Notes under the pieces: generated by a model
Databases searched by the model: none
Seen by the model: the letters and a program-made list of their open reading frames with translations, nothing else
Told to the model about the DNA's origin: nothing
Program-made: the position numbers and the translations under genes
Origin: JBBIND01 sp037444075
GTDB taxonomy: Bacteria; Acidobacteriota; Terriglobia; Bryobacterales; Bryobacteraceae
NCBI GenBank assembly: GCA_037444075.1
Contig: JBBIND010000010.1
Span: forward strand, 1-64,000
Reading direction: 5' to 3'
Length of the DNA: 64,000 bases
Shown here: positions 1 through 10,986 of the stretch, one piece after another
How positions within the stretch are numbered: position 1 is the first letter of the stretch
Layout: every line of letters starts with the position of its first letter

Positions 1-236
1 AGGAACCAGAATCCGTAAGCCAGGAATTGCGTAGCCAGCAGCACGGCTGCTCTGCTGCCCCAGGCATCAGGCACAAGCCAGAAAAGCGACTTCACCACCA
101 AGGCCGAAGCCACCAGCGAGGGCAGCCCCAGGCCGATCAAGAACGCCAGGTCGCGATAGTCCCAAAACGGGTAAGGCTCCGCTACAGGCTCCTCCGCAAG
201 AGGCGTACTGTGGAGCGGGGTTTCGGGTTCGATCAT
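1..236 (-). CDS. Partial membrane protein, N-terminus only (possible CPBP-type)
   Basis: An open frame starts with ATG at 236 and runs off the left edge of the window, so only the first 78 or so residues are visible. It begins MIEPETPLHSTPLAEEPV and then gives two hydrophobic stretches (from FLIGLGLPSLVASALVV, and from AAVLLATQFLAYGFWF), consistent with the first membrane helices of a polytopic protein. Its ATG overlaps the TGA of the upstream gene (ATGA at 233-236), so the two are translationally coupled. The N-terminus reminds me of CPBP (CAAX-like) intramembrane proteases found near such genes in acidobacteria, but the catalytic motifs of that family would lie outside the window. The reading frame is well supported; the family is a guess. 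Confidence 0.5.
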   Translation of the reverse strand, partial: MIEPETPLHSTPLAEEPVAEPYPFWDYRDLAFLIGLGLPSLVASALVVKSLFWLVPDAWGSRAAVLLATQFLAYGFWF

Positions 237-1188
237 GACCCCGTCTCAATCAGCGCGGCTGCCAGCAGGGGCAGCATGATCTCATGGTGGCCCGTGAGCG
301 CGTAGCCCTTGCCGCCCGCTCCGGCGTGCGGACGCTCCACCACATTCACGCGCGGGCGATAGTGTTGGAGGAAATCCAAATTGACGGTCGTGAAATCCGC
401 CAGTGAGTGCCCCACATTGCGCACGGCGGAAACCGCCTTCAGAAATACCTCCGGCAGCACCACGGCGGAGCCGGCGTTCAGGAACACTCCGCCGTCATCG
501 ATGTCCCGCAGCAAAGCGCAGAACAGCCGGAAGTCATAGTGCGTGGCGTGGCCGATGGCGGCAGCGTCAGCGGCGGGGTGCGTGTGCGGAGTGTCCGTGC
601 CCACGGCAATGTGGACGGTGACCGGGATTTTCCGGCGCCAGGCGGACAGCAGCAGGCTTTGTCCGGCGAATTCAGGGTCTGCCAGAGTGTCCAGGCGCCG
701 GCCAAGAGCTTCACCCGCGCCAATGCCATCGCGCTGCGCCTCCTGGTAAGCGAGATTCATCTCCCGGCCCGTTTCTTCTGCGGAGCCGAAGCTGCCATCC
801 GGCAGCACGGCTTCGACGTCTTCGCTGGTATGCCCCGCCACGGCAATCTCGAAATCATGGATAGCGGCGGCGCCATTGAGGGCGAAAGCTCCCGCCCAGC
901 CGCGATCCATCAACTCGATGAGCACCGGCGCCAGGCCGCACTTGATGACGTGCCCGCCCAGAGCCCAGATGGCCGCGCGCCCACGCCGGCGGGCTTCGTG
1001 GAGAGCCTCGACCACATTACGTAGAGAATCCGCGGCGAGGATTCGTGGGAGCGAATTAAGCCACCCATTCAATCCGGACCCGCGCCTGTAGGGCGAGGCG
1101 AAATCCGCCACGCGGACTTTGCCGCCGCGCGCCTTCAGGGACACGGTTCTCAAGCCCGTGAGGTCGAGGGGCTTCTGTTCGTAATTGC

Positions 1189-1192
<4 letters not shown>
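233..1192 (-). CDS. Deoxyhypusine-synthase-like conserved protein
   Basis: 319 residues from a GTG start that overlaps the uvrA stop (GTGA at 1189-1192), with a purine-rich AGGAAGGAAG ribosome site in front. The middle contains GGHVIKCG, then ALNGAAAIHDFEIA and GHTSEDVEA. This glycine-rich, alternating strand/helix pattern resembles the NAD-binding core of the deoxyhypusine synthase superfamily, in which bacterial members usually do not modify a translation factor and may act on polyamines. I do not see a confident active-site lysine assignment. There is no signal peptide or membrane segment, so it is likely cytosolic. It sits between uvrA and a membrane protein with overlapping codons on both sides, which implies co-transcription but gives no clear functional clue. 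The family assignment is by recollection of motif pattern only. Confidence 0.45.
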
Positions 1193-3948
<2,756 letters not shown>

Positions 3949-4041
3949 GTTGACGCGAGATGGAAAGCCGTCATTTTATTCTCTCGCGGCGGGCGCTGGA
4001 GGGGCAAATGGTCCGGTGGAAAGTCCTCTGCCGCAGGCGTT

Positions 4042-5757
4042 TCAAGGTCTCCAGTTGACGTCGATGTTGGAGATGACCTGGTCCTTCACCTGAATGGTCT
4101 CCTCATACCGGCTGTAGCCCTGGAGGAACAGCTCCAGCCGGTAGGTGCCTACCGGCAATGTGAGCAGAGCGGGCGTGCGTTCGGTGCGCGTCTTGCCGTT
4201 CAAGGTGATGCTAGCGTCCGGCGGGTTCGTCCTTAAGGCCAGTGTTCCGGTGAGGCGTTCCAGCTTCAGATTGATTGCGGAATCTTCTGCGGATTGGAAG
4301 ATGCGCAGACCAGCCCGGTAGCCTTCCATCTTTGCCCGCACCACGTGGCGCCCGACCGGCAAGGTGAGGCTGCAGGGGCTGAGGCAGGTGAGTTCGGGAT
4401 TGTCGTCCAAAGTGATGTTGGCTCCGGGTGGTTCAGTTCGGAACCAAATCAGACTTTCCGTGGGCGGCTCGAGCTTAGCGGGCTCCGGCGGCCTTGCAGG
4501 GCTAGGTTCTTCGCGTACTGGTTCAGGCTCCGCCTCAGGGGGCTTGGGCGGTTCCTCGACAGGGGCTGGTTTCGGCTCCGCAGGCTTCGCCTTCGGTGGC
4601 GGAACAGCAACTTCCTTCGCCGGCGGCTCCGGCAACTCGGCAGGCGGCGCCTCAACCTGCGCTTCGGGGATGGGGAGAACCTCCTCAGGCTGTAACAGTG
4701 GTTCCCAGTACCTGCGTCCGGCCATCAAGCCCAGCCCAATCGCCACGACCGCAAAGAAGACCAGCACTACGTTGCGGACCAGGTGCGACGGCTCCTCCTC
4801 CCGCCTTCGCCGCGGCGGAGGCGGCGAAGCGGACGGTTCGAGTTGAGGGCAGGGCCCTGCCACGGTGGCCATGGTCTCCAGGCTGCCCCGCTTCTGCGGC
4901 CGCCAGCCGGGGCTCTCCTCGAGCGAACTCGCGAGCGCGGAGACGAATTCACTGCAGGTCGCATACCGCTGCTCCGGGTCCTTGGCGAAGGCTTTCGTCA
5001 GAACTCTGCCGGTGCCCGCGTGCAGAGTTGGATTCAGGCGCGTTGCCGCGGCGGGTTCTTCCTTGACAATCTTGAAGAGCAACGAGGGAAGGTTGTCCGC
5101 GGTAAACGGCTTCTCCCCCGTCAACAACTCGTAGGCGATGACCGCCAGGGAGAACTGGTCCGAGCGTCCATCCACCTCGCCGCCCTGAATTTGCTCCGGC
5201 GACATGTAGTTCGGCGTGCCCATCATGGCGCCCGCTTGCGTCTTCTGCTGCGATGCGAGCTTGGCCACGCCGAAGTCGGTGATCTTCACGGCGCCGGAGG
5301 AACTGATCATGACATTGGCAGGCTTGATGTCGCGGTGGACTATCAGTTGCTGATGCGCATAGTCCAGGGCGTCCGCGGTCTGCCTGAGAATGTCCAGCAC
5401 CTGGCCGGCTTCCAACCCTTCCTCTGAAAGCATGCGTTCTTCCAGCGGCTGCCCAGCCACGAACTCCATGAAAACGTAAGCCGTGCCATGCTCTTCAGAG
5501 ATGTCATATATGGTGACGATGCCGGGGTGGGAGAGCATGCCGGCGGCGCGTGCCTCACGCAACAAGCGCTCGCGCAATCGTTCATGCTCGCCTGGTTCGC
5601 TGAGTTCCGACAGGCGGATACTCTTGACCGCAACCGTGCGTCCGATCGCCGGGTCGAGGGCTTGATACACGATTCCCATCGCCCCCCGGCCGAGTTCCTT
5701 AAGGACCTGATATCGCCCGATTTGCTGCACCGCGATGACATTGTAATCCACGCGCAT
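4042..5757 (-). CDS. PknB-type Ser/Thr protein kinase with C-terminal PEGA domains
   Basis: A transmembrane receptor-like kinase of 571 residues. From the chosen start, the kinase domain spans about 14-280: P-loop LGRGAMGIVY, VAVK lysine, HRD catalytic loop (HRDIKPANV near 141) and DFG near 161. A proline- and glutamate-rich region brackets one membrane helix (VVLVFFAVVAIGLGLMAG, about 330-347). The extracytoplasmic end carries two PEGA repeats with PPGANITLD and PPDASITLN, domains thought to bind cell-envelope components. The frame is open up to an ATG at 5847, but that start would overlap the divergent regulator's promoter; the ATG at 5757 lies just before the kinase domain, so I prefer it although its ribosome site (AGGG, too close) is poor. 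Substrates cannot be told from sequence. Confidence 0.9.
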   Translation of the reverse strand: MRVDYNVIAVQQIGRYQVLKELGRGAMGIVYQALDPAIGRTVAVKSIRLSELSEPGEHERLRERLLREARAAGMLSHPGIVTIYDISEEHGTAYVFMEFVAGQPLEERMLSEEGLEAGQVLDILRQTADALDYAHQQLIVHRDIKPANVMISSSGAVKITDFGVAKLASQQKTQAGAMMGTPNYMSPEQIQGGEVDGRSDQFSLAVIAYELLTGEKPFTADNLPSLLFKIVKEEPAAATRLNPTLHAGTGRVLTKAFAKDPEQRYATCSEFVSALASSLEESPGWRPQKRGSLETMATVAGPCPQLEPSASPPPPRRRREEEPSHLVRNVVLVFFAVVAIGLGLMAGRRYWEPLLQPEEVLPIPEAQVEAPPAELPEPPAKEVAVPPPKAKPAEPKPAPVEEPPKPPEAEPEPVREEPSPARPPEPAKLEPPTESLIWFRTEPPGANITLDDNPELTCLSPCSLTLPVGRHVVRAKMEGYRAGLRIFQSAEDSAINLKLERLTGTLALRTNPPDASITLNGKTRTERTPALLTLPVGTYRLELFLQGYSRYEETIQVKDQVISNIDVNWRP

Positions 5758-5792
5758 CCCTGGCCACAAAACGTTTGTCCGATCGGCCCTGC

Positions 5793-5821
5793 TTGACACC
5801 GCCCGCGCAAGCATGTATTGT
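5793..5821 (+). promoter_or_regulatory. Sigma-70-like promoter for the rrf2-cysK pair
   Basis: TTGACA at 5793-5798, a 17-base spacer, then TATTGT at 5816-5821. Transcription would start about 5828, leaving a short leader with an AGGGTGA ribosome site (5833-5839) seven bases before the TTG start at 5847. It lies in the divergent gap with the kinase gene. Confidence 0.6.
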
Positions 5822-5846
5822 CTACTATAGATAGGGTGATTAAGCA

Positions 5847-6281
5847 TTGGGACCGCTCAACATATCCGTCAAAGGCGAGTACGCGATCGAAGCGATTTTT
5901 GACCTGGCCCTCCAGAGGCCCGGTAAGCCCGTGAAAATAGCCTCTATTGCGAGGCGCCAGAAGATTCCGCAGAAATTTCTTGAACTCATTCTGGCGGGTC
6001 TCAAGCAAGGCGGGTTTGTCGAATCCCGGCGCGGCGCGGAGGGCGGATATCTGCTGGCGCGCCCCTCGAACAGCCTGAGTGTGGGTGAGATACTTCGCTT
6101 TGTAGAAGCTTCCCGGAGCGGCAAATCCGGAGCGCGCCGAAAAGCGGAGACCCCGTTCACGGAGATGTGGAAGAGCGTGGATCGTTCTGTCGCGGAGATT
6201 CTCGACAAGACGACGTTCGCCGACCTCACCCGCGCCTGGAGGGAGAAACAGGCGCGCTACATACCCCATTGGGATATTTGA
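5847..6281 (+). CDS. Rrf2-family regulator without cysteines (CymR-like)
   Basis: 144 residues. The N-terminal winged helix-turn-helix is typical of Rrf2: VKGEYAIEAIFDLA, then ASIARRQKIPQKFLELIL as the recognition region, then ESRRGAEGGYLLA as the wing. The start is a TTG with a good AGGGTGA site. Rrf2 members such as IscR and NsrR bind an Fe-S cluster through three cysteines; this protein contains no cysteine at all, so it cannot be that kind of sensor. The cysteine-less branch includes CymR, which represses cysteine metabolism genes and in Bacillus works as a complex with CysK. Here cysK starts 17 bases downstream, which fits such a role by inference. The ligand and operator are not visible. 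Confidence 0.88.
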   Translation: MGPLNISVKGEYAIEAIFDLALQRPGKPVKIASIARRQKIPQKFLELILAGLKQGGFVESRRGAEGGYLLARPSNSLSVGEILRFVEASRSGKSGARRKAETPFTEMWKSVDRSVAEILDKTTFADLTRAWREKQARYIPHWDI

Positions 6282-6298
6282 CTGCCGAGGAGGATGGT

Positions 6299-7255
6299 TT
6301 GATCTTTCAGGACAATTCTTTCACGATTGGCCGCACGCCGCTGGTTCGGCTGAACCGGATTCATAACGGAGCCCCGGCGACGTTGCTGGCCAAGATCGAG
6401 GGGCGGAACCCGGCCTATTCGGTGAAGTGCCGCATAGGTGCTTCCATGGTCTGGGATGCCGAACAACGCGGGGTGCTGAAGCCGGGCAAAGAGATTATCG
6501 AGCCGACCAGTGGAAACACAGGCATTGCCTTGGCCTTTGTCGGGGCTGCACGCGGCTACCCGGTAACCTTGACGATGCCGGAAACCATGTCGCTCGAGCG
6601 GCGCAAGGTGCTGAAAGCGTTGGGCGCAACACTGGTGCTGACGGAAGGCGCGGCGGGCATGAAGGGAGCCATCGCCAAATCCGAGGAGATGCTTGCACAG
6701 GAACCTGACCGCTACGTCCTGCTTCAGCAGTTCAAGAACCCGGCCAATCCAGACATCCACTTCAAGACCACGGGGCCGGAAATCTGGGAGGATACCGACG
6801 GCGCCATCGATGTCCTCGTGTGCGGCATCGGGACAGGTGGCACTATCACGGGCGTTTCCCGCTACATCAAGAACACCAAGGGCAAGAAAATCATGGCGGT
6901 CGCCGTCGAGCCTACGGCGAGCCCTGTGATTACCCAGACGCTCAACGGGGAGGCTCCCAAGCCCGGTCCGCACAAGATTCAAGGCATCGGCGCTGGATTC
7001 ATTCCAGATATCCTTGACCTCAGTCTGGTGGATCGCGTAGAGCAGGTGAGCAACGAGGAATCGATGGAAGTTGCTCACCGCCTGTCCCGGGAAGAAGGCA
7101 TTCTCTCAGGCATTTCCTGCGGAGCCGCCGCGGCAGTGGCGCTCCGGCTGGCTCGCGAACCGGAGATGAAGGGCAAGAACATCGTGGTTGTCCTGCCGGA
7201 TTCCGGCGAGCGGTACCTGTCCTCTGCGCTTTTTGAGGGGATGTTCAACGACTAA
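6299..7255 (+). CDS. cysK: Cysteine synthase A (O-acetylserine sulfhydrylase)
   Basis: 318 residues from the TTG at 6299. This PLP enzyme makes cysteine from O-acetylserine and sulfide in the cytosol. The sequence IEGRNPAYSVKCRIGASM is very close to the E. coli CysK segment; the PLP lysine is Lys43 in SVKCR, the substrate-binding loop is TSGNTG near 70-75, and the phosphate-binding loop is GTGGTITG. The reading frame is open further upstream, to an ATG at 6167 inside rrf2, but the residues before IFQDNSFTIGRTPLVRL are not CysK-like, and an AGGAGG (6288-6293) sits five bases before the TTG at 6299. A second TTG at 6278 lacks such a site. It is co-transcribed with the Rrf2 regulator just upstream. 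Confidence 0.97.
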   Translation: MIFQDNSFTIGRTPLVRLNRIHNGAPATLLAKIEGRNPAYSVKCRIGASMVWDAEQRGVLKPGKEIIEPTSGNTGIALAFVGAARGYPVTLTMPETMSLERRKVLKALGATLVLTEGAAGMKGAIAKSEEMLAQEPDRYVLLQQFKNPANPDIHFKTTGPEIWEDTDGAIDVLVCGIGTGGTITGVSRYIKNTKGKKIMAVAVEPTASPVITQTLNGEAPKPGPHKIQGIGAGFIPDILDLSLVDRVEQVSNEESMEVAHRLSREEGILSGISCGAAAAVALRLAREPEMKGKNIVVVLPDSGERYLSSALFEGMFND

Positions 7256-7288
7256 GCACGATCGCGGCCCAGGGAAGAGACTTGAGTC

Positions 7289-7327
7289 GCGGGCGCCGGT
7301 TGGGGTGTTGTGGGTGAGGGCGCCCGC
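7289..7327 (+). terminator. Strong hairpin after cysK
   Basis: A perfect 9-base stem, GCGGGCGCC at 7289-7297 with GGCGCCCGC at 7319-7327, around a 21-base G/T-rich loop, 34 bases after the cysK stop. There is no T-run, so it may be a transcript-stabilising or factor-assisted stop and not a simple intrinsic terminator. Confidence 0.5.
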
Positions 7328-7416
7328 TGTCGTAACGGGGATGTAACGGTAAGAACGTTCGCACGCGAATAAAGGTTACTCATTCTCCGTGATGCAAAAA
7401 AATATTTCTTGGTGTC

Positions 7417-7445
7417 TTGACCTCCGACCACTTTTGGCATAGACT
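7417..7445 (+). promoter_or_regulatory. Candidate promoter for the DUF72 gene
   Basis: TTGACC at 7417-7422, 17-base spacer, TAGACT at 7440-7445, 33 bases before the ATG at 7479. An AGGAGG ribosome site follows at the right place, so the arrangement is coherent. Confidence 0.5.
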
Positions 7446-7478
7446 GAAGGCGAACGAAAAGCGAAACCAGGAGGTCCC

Positions 7479-8393
7479 ATGTCCTCGATCATCCTCCGCT
7501 GCGGTCCGTCGGGTTGGGAATACCCGCACTGGGCGGCTGCCGTATACCCCAGGCCTACACCACGCGGATTTCACGCCCTCTCTTTCTTGGCGGAGCGTTT
7601 TGACACGGTTGAGATCGCCGCCACCTTCCATGGCTGCGTGAAGCCTGAAATCGCCCACCTCTGGCTGCGCAAAGTGCAGGCGAACCCCGCGTTCCAGTTC
7701 ACCGCGAAGCTGTGGAGGCGCTTCACCCATGACAGGATTCTGGAGCCGAAAGAAGCGGAGCAGTTTGTGCAAGGCTTGCAGCCGCTGCGTGCAGCGGGGA
7801 GAATGGGCGCGCTGCTGATGCAATTCCCCTGGTCCTTTCGCTTCACAGCTGAGAACCGCGAATATCTCATTAGGCTGCGCCGGGTTTTCCATCAGTTCCC
7901 TTTGGTGGCGGAAATGCGGCATGACTCCTGGATTAGCGAGGATGCCTTGGGAACCTTCATTGACTACCACATCAGTTTCTGCAACATCGACCAGCCGGCT
8001 TTTGCCAGGGCTACGCCGCCCACGTCCTATCTGACCACCGGGGTCGGCTACGTCAGGTTGCACGGCCGCACTCTGGCTCCGGCAACGCGGACGGATGGGC
8101 CGCCTGAAAGAACAGCCAGGACAGACTACCTGTATTCGCCTGAAGAACTGGTCGAATGGAGCGAGCGCGTACGCCACATCATGGCGCATGCCGAGTCGGT
8201 CTTTGTGATCACCACCAACGACGCGGGAGGCAGGTCCGTCGTCAATGCCCTGCAATTGCGCTCGTTACTGGAAGAACTGACCGGGCAGGAGAGCGCCGCG
8301 GATGGTCTTTCCAGCGAAGAAGGCAGCCCGGAAGCACGGCAAGGCGAAAGCGCCGCATCGAGCCTCTTCAGCGCGCGGCGGGCCGTCGCCTAG
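7479..8393 (+). CDS. DUF72 (YecE-like) protein
   Basis: 304 residues. It starts with ILRCGPSGWEYPHWAAAVYP, the conserved opening of the DUF72/YecE family of TIM-barrel-like proteins, and continues with the family landmarks TVEIAATFH, FQFTAKLWRRFTHD, ALLMQFPWSF, VAEMRHDSWI and GYVRLHGR. The biochemical role of DUF72 is unknown. The last 30 residues are rich in Glu, Ser and Ala and look like a disordered tail absent from the core family. A clear AGGAGG site and a promoter-like element precede the ATG, and a terminator-like hairpin follows, so it appears to be a single-gene unit, not part of the cysK operon. Confidence 0.88.
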   Translation: MSSIILRCGPSGWEYPHWAAAVYPRPTPRGFHALSFLAERFDTVEIAATFHGCVKPEIAHLWLRKVQANPAFQFTAKLWRRFTHDRILEPKEAEQFVQGLQPLRAAGRMGALLMQFPWSFRFTAENREYLIRLRRVFHQFPLVAEMRHDSWISEDALGTFIDYHISFCNIDQPAFARATPPTSYLTTGVGYVRLHGRTLAPATRTDGPPERTARTDYLYSPEELVEWSERVRHIMAHAESVFVITTNDAGGRSVVNALQLRSLLEELTGQESAADGLSSEEGSPEARQGESAASSLFSARRAVA

Positions 8394-8470
8394 ACGGTTC
8401 GTGTTCCGTCGTCCCCGCCAGGTTCATCATGCGTGAGGCGTGCGAGGGCGACAGGTGAACAGGCGGTTTT

Positions 8471-8519
8471 GCGGGCTGCAAGGGCGCAACGCTGCTGGTT
8501 GCCAGTGTTGACCACCCGC
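8471..8519. terminator. Hairpin between convergent genes
   Basis: An outer stem GCGGG/CCCGC (8471-8475 with 8515-8519) encloses an inner stem CAACGCTG/CAGTGTTG (8487-8494 with 8503-8510, one G-T pair). It lies between the convergent DUF72 and ABC permease genes, where a two-way terminator would be expected. No T-run on either side. Confidence 0.35.
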
Positions 8520-8530
8520 CGGAGATTACT

Positions 8531-9454
8531 TCAGGCGCCCAGCTTGCGTTTGCGGAGCTCGTCCACGGAGACAGCCAGGATAATGACCGCGCCGATGATG
8601 GCTTGCTGCAGGTAGGGGGAGATTCCCAACAGGTCGCTGCCGTTGGAGAGCAGGCCCATGATGAAGGCGCCCACCAGCGTGCCGAGGACGCTGCCCTCGC
8701 CCCCGCGCAGGCTGCCTCCGCCGATGACGACCGCCGCAATGGCCTGCAACTCGTACGTCTGGCCGGCGGTAGGCTGTCCGGTCATCAGGCGCGACGCCTC
8801 GATCATGCCGGCCAGGCCGGTCAACAGCCCGCAGATAGCGTAGACGGCGGTCGTGTGGAAGGCCACGGGAATACCGGCGTAGTAGGCGGCCTCAGGATTG
8901 CTGCCGATGGCGAAGGCGTAACGGCCCAGACGGGTGTGTTCCAGGATGATGTGGACGCCCAGGGCGCACACCACCAGCACCCACAGCACAAAGGGCACGC
9001 CGAGCAGGTTACCCTCACCCAGGAAAGAAAACCGGGCAGGGATCTTGTGTACCGGCAGACCGTCGGATATGATCAGCGCCAGTCCGCGCACGATGCCGAG
9101 GGTTCCCAACGTCACGATGAAGGGGTTGATTCTGAGGCGCGTCGTCATCACGCCGTTAGCCAGTCCCCAGAAGCCGCCGGTGAGAATGCCGATGGCGACG
9201 CCCATCTGGATAGGCAAACCGTGCTCCATGGCCATGGTTCCCATCAAACCGCCCATGGCCAGGATGGACCCCACGGAGAGGTCGATACCCCCGGCGACGA
9301 TCACCAGCGTCATGCCGAGCGCCATGATGTTGATCACCGCTGTCTGGCGTATGACGCTCGACAGGTTTGTCCCGGTGAGGAAGTAGGGTGAAGCCAGGGA
9401 AAGGCCGACAAACAGGACGGCCAAAGTGAAGAAGGGCAGCAGCCGCTGGATCAT
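8531..9454 (-). CDS. RbsC-type sugar ABC transporter permease
   Basis: 307 residues, almost entirely hydrophobic, with about eight to ten membrane spans. It carries the hallmark of the ribose/xylose/autoinducer permease family (BPD_transp_2): VIVAGGIDLSVGSILAMGG near residues 55-72 and AAVVIGGGSLRGGEGSVLGTL near 235-255. It would form the homodimeric channel in the inner membrane for an ATP-driven carbohydrate importer. Its ATG overlaps the stop of the upstream ATPase gene (ATGA at 9451-9454), so the two are coupled. No periplasmic sugar-binding protein is encoded next to the pair, so the substrate cannot be inferred beyond sugar-like. Confidence 0.93.
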   Translation of the reverse strand: MIQRLLPFFTLAVLFVGLSLASPYFLTGTNLSSVIRQTAVINIMALGMTLVIVAGGIDLSVGSILAMGGLMGTMAMEHGLPIQMGVAIGILTGGFWGLANGVMTTRLRINPFIVTLGTLGIVRGLALIISDGLPVHKIPARFSFLGEGNLLGVPFVLWVLVVCALGVHIILEHTRLGRYAFAIGSNPEAAYYAGIPVAFHTTAVYAICGLLTGLAGMIEASRLMTGQPTAGQTYELQAIAAVVIGGGSLRGGEGSVLGTLVGAFIMGLLSNGSDLLGISPYLQQAIIGAVIILAVSVDELRKRKLGA

Positions 9455-10953
9455 TGCAGCAACTCCCCGCCGGCGGCCTCTTCGAGAGCCGCCAGCCGCA
9501 TGATCTCTTCCTGGGAAGCAGCGCCGGGCAGTTCGCCGGTGATACGTCCGCGGCGCATTACCAGAATGCGGTCAGCCACCTGGATTAACTCCTGCATCTC
9601 GGAACTCACCATGAGGATACCCGCGCCGGAACGCGCAAGCTGGTCCATGAGCTCGAAAACCTCCACTTTGGCGCCGACGTCGATACCGCGCGTTGGCTCA
9701 TCGAACAGGAACATGCGAGCCCCCCGGAACACCCATTTGGCGATGACCACTTTCTGCTGGTTGCCGCCGCTCAGGCGGCCGGCGCGCTGTTTCGGCGATT
9801 CGGCCCGAATGCGCAGGCGCCTGGAAAAGTCCTCCACTTTGTCACGCTCCGTCGAATGGCGCAGGAATCCGAAGCGGGACACCGCGGTGAGGTTGGCTAA
9901 GGTGAGGTTATGGCTTACCGGCAAGGAGCGCGCAAGACCGGACCGCTGCCGGTCCTCCGGGATCAGCGCCAGCCCGGCGCGCACTGCCTGGCGCGGCGAC
10001 CGGATCTGGACCGGTTTTCCCGCGACATGGATAATGCCTTTGTCATACCTGTCCAGCCCGAAAAGCGCCCGGCACAGTTCGGTGCGCCCGGCGCCAACCA
10101 ATCCAGCCAAGCCGACAATCTCTCCCGCGCGCACGGAAAAGCTGATGTCTTTCAATACGGGGCGCCGCCGTAAGCCGTCGACGCGCAGCACTTCCTCTCC
10201 CGGGGGCAGCGGGCTGCGGTGATAGATCGCCGTAATCTCGCGGCCCACCATGTGCCGGATAATCTCGCCGGTGGGCAGTTCCTCCAAGGGTCCGCTGTGG
10301 ACCGTGGCGCCGTCGCGAAGGATAGTCACGCTATCGCCCACGGCTCTCAACTCCTCGAGACGATGCGTGATGTAGATGACGCCCATCCCCCGCTCCCGCA
10401 ACTGGCTGACGATGCGGAACACCTCGCGCGTTTCGGACTCGGAAAGCGAACTGGTGGGTTCGTCGAATATCAGCAGGCTCGAACCGTGCTGAACCGCGCG
10501 GCAGATTTCGACCAGTTGCTTGCCGGCTGGGGTGAGTTTCTCGACACGCCAATCCGGCTGCAACGGAAAGCGATGCTCTTCTATCAGCCTTGCGGCCATG
10601 CGCAGCATGCGTCCGCGGTCCACGAATCCGGCGCCTCGCATGGGTTCGCGCCCCAGGAAGATGTTTTCGGCCACGCTCAGGTGGGGCGCCAACAGGGATT
10701 CCTGGTGCACCATGGCGATGCCGATGGCGGCTGCCTCAGAGGGCTTCTTGAGGTGCACCGGGCGGCCCTGCCAGAGCATATCGCCGGCGTCGCGCTCCAG
10801 CATTCCCGCCACGATGCGCATCAGGGTGGACTTGCCCGCGCCGTTTTCTCCCAGCAACAGATGCACCTGGCCGGCTTGCACAGACAAGTCGCCGCGGCTC
10901 AGCGCGACGACCCCGCCGAAGCGTTTCTGGACTTTGCGCAGCTCTAACAGCAC
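9451..10953 (-). CDS. RbsA/MglA-type sugar ABC transporter ATPase (two nucleotide-binding domains)
   Basis: 500 residues from a GTG start, the normal length for RbsA/MglA proteins that carry two fused ABC domains. The first domain has Walker A LGENGAGKSTLM and Walker B LLIFDEPTSSLSE; the second has the degenerate LVGAGRTELCRALFG loop, the RLSGGNQQKVVIAKW signature and LFDEPTRGIDVGAK. This arrangement is specific to importers of pentoses, galactosides and AI-2. It is cytosolic, bound to the permease encoded directly downstream. The gene ends in the stop/start overlap with the permease and begins 33 bases after the dnaB stop on the same strand, so it might be read with dnaB, though a link in function is unlikely. 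Confidence 0.95.
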   Translation of the reverse strand: MLLELRKVQKRFGGVVALSRGDLSVQAGQVHLLLGENGAGKSTLMRIVAGMLERDAGDMLWQGRPVHLKKPSEAAAIGIAMVHQESLLAPHLSVAENIFLGREPMRGAGFVDRGRMLRMAARLIEEHRFPLQPDWRVEKLTPAGKQLVEICRAVQHGSSLLIFDEPTSSLSESETREVFRIVSQLRERGMGVIYITHRLEELRAVGDSVTILRDGATVHSGPLEELPTGEIIRHMVGREITAIYHRSPLPPGEEVLRVDGLRRRPVLKDISFSVRAGEIVGLAGLVGAGRTELCRALFGLDRYDKGIIHVAGKPVQIRSPRQAVRAGLALIPEDRQRSGLARSLPVSHNLTLANLTAVSRFGFLRHSTERDKVEDFSRRLRIRAESPKQRAGRLSGGNQQKVVIAKWVFRGARMFLFDEPTRGIDVGAKVEVFELMDQLARSGAGILMVSSEMQELIQVADRILVMRRGRITGELPGAASQEEIMRLAALEEAAGGELLQ

Positions 10954-10986
10954 CGGAAAGGTCCAGTTTACAACGGGGATGCGGCG

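Noticed and set aside
5343..6269. A 308-residue minus-strand frame.
   Set aside because: It overlaps the kinase in another frame and lies opposite the Rrf2 gene; it does not look like a protein. It is not evidence of a kinase frameshift because the kinase frame is intact.
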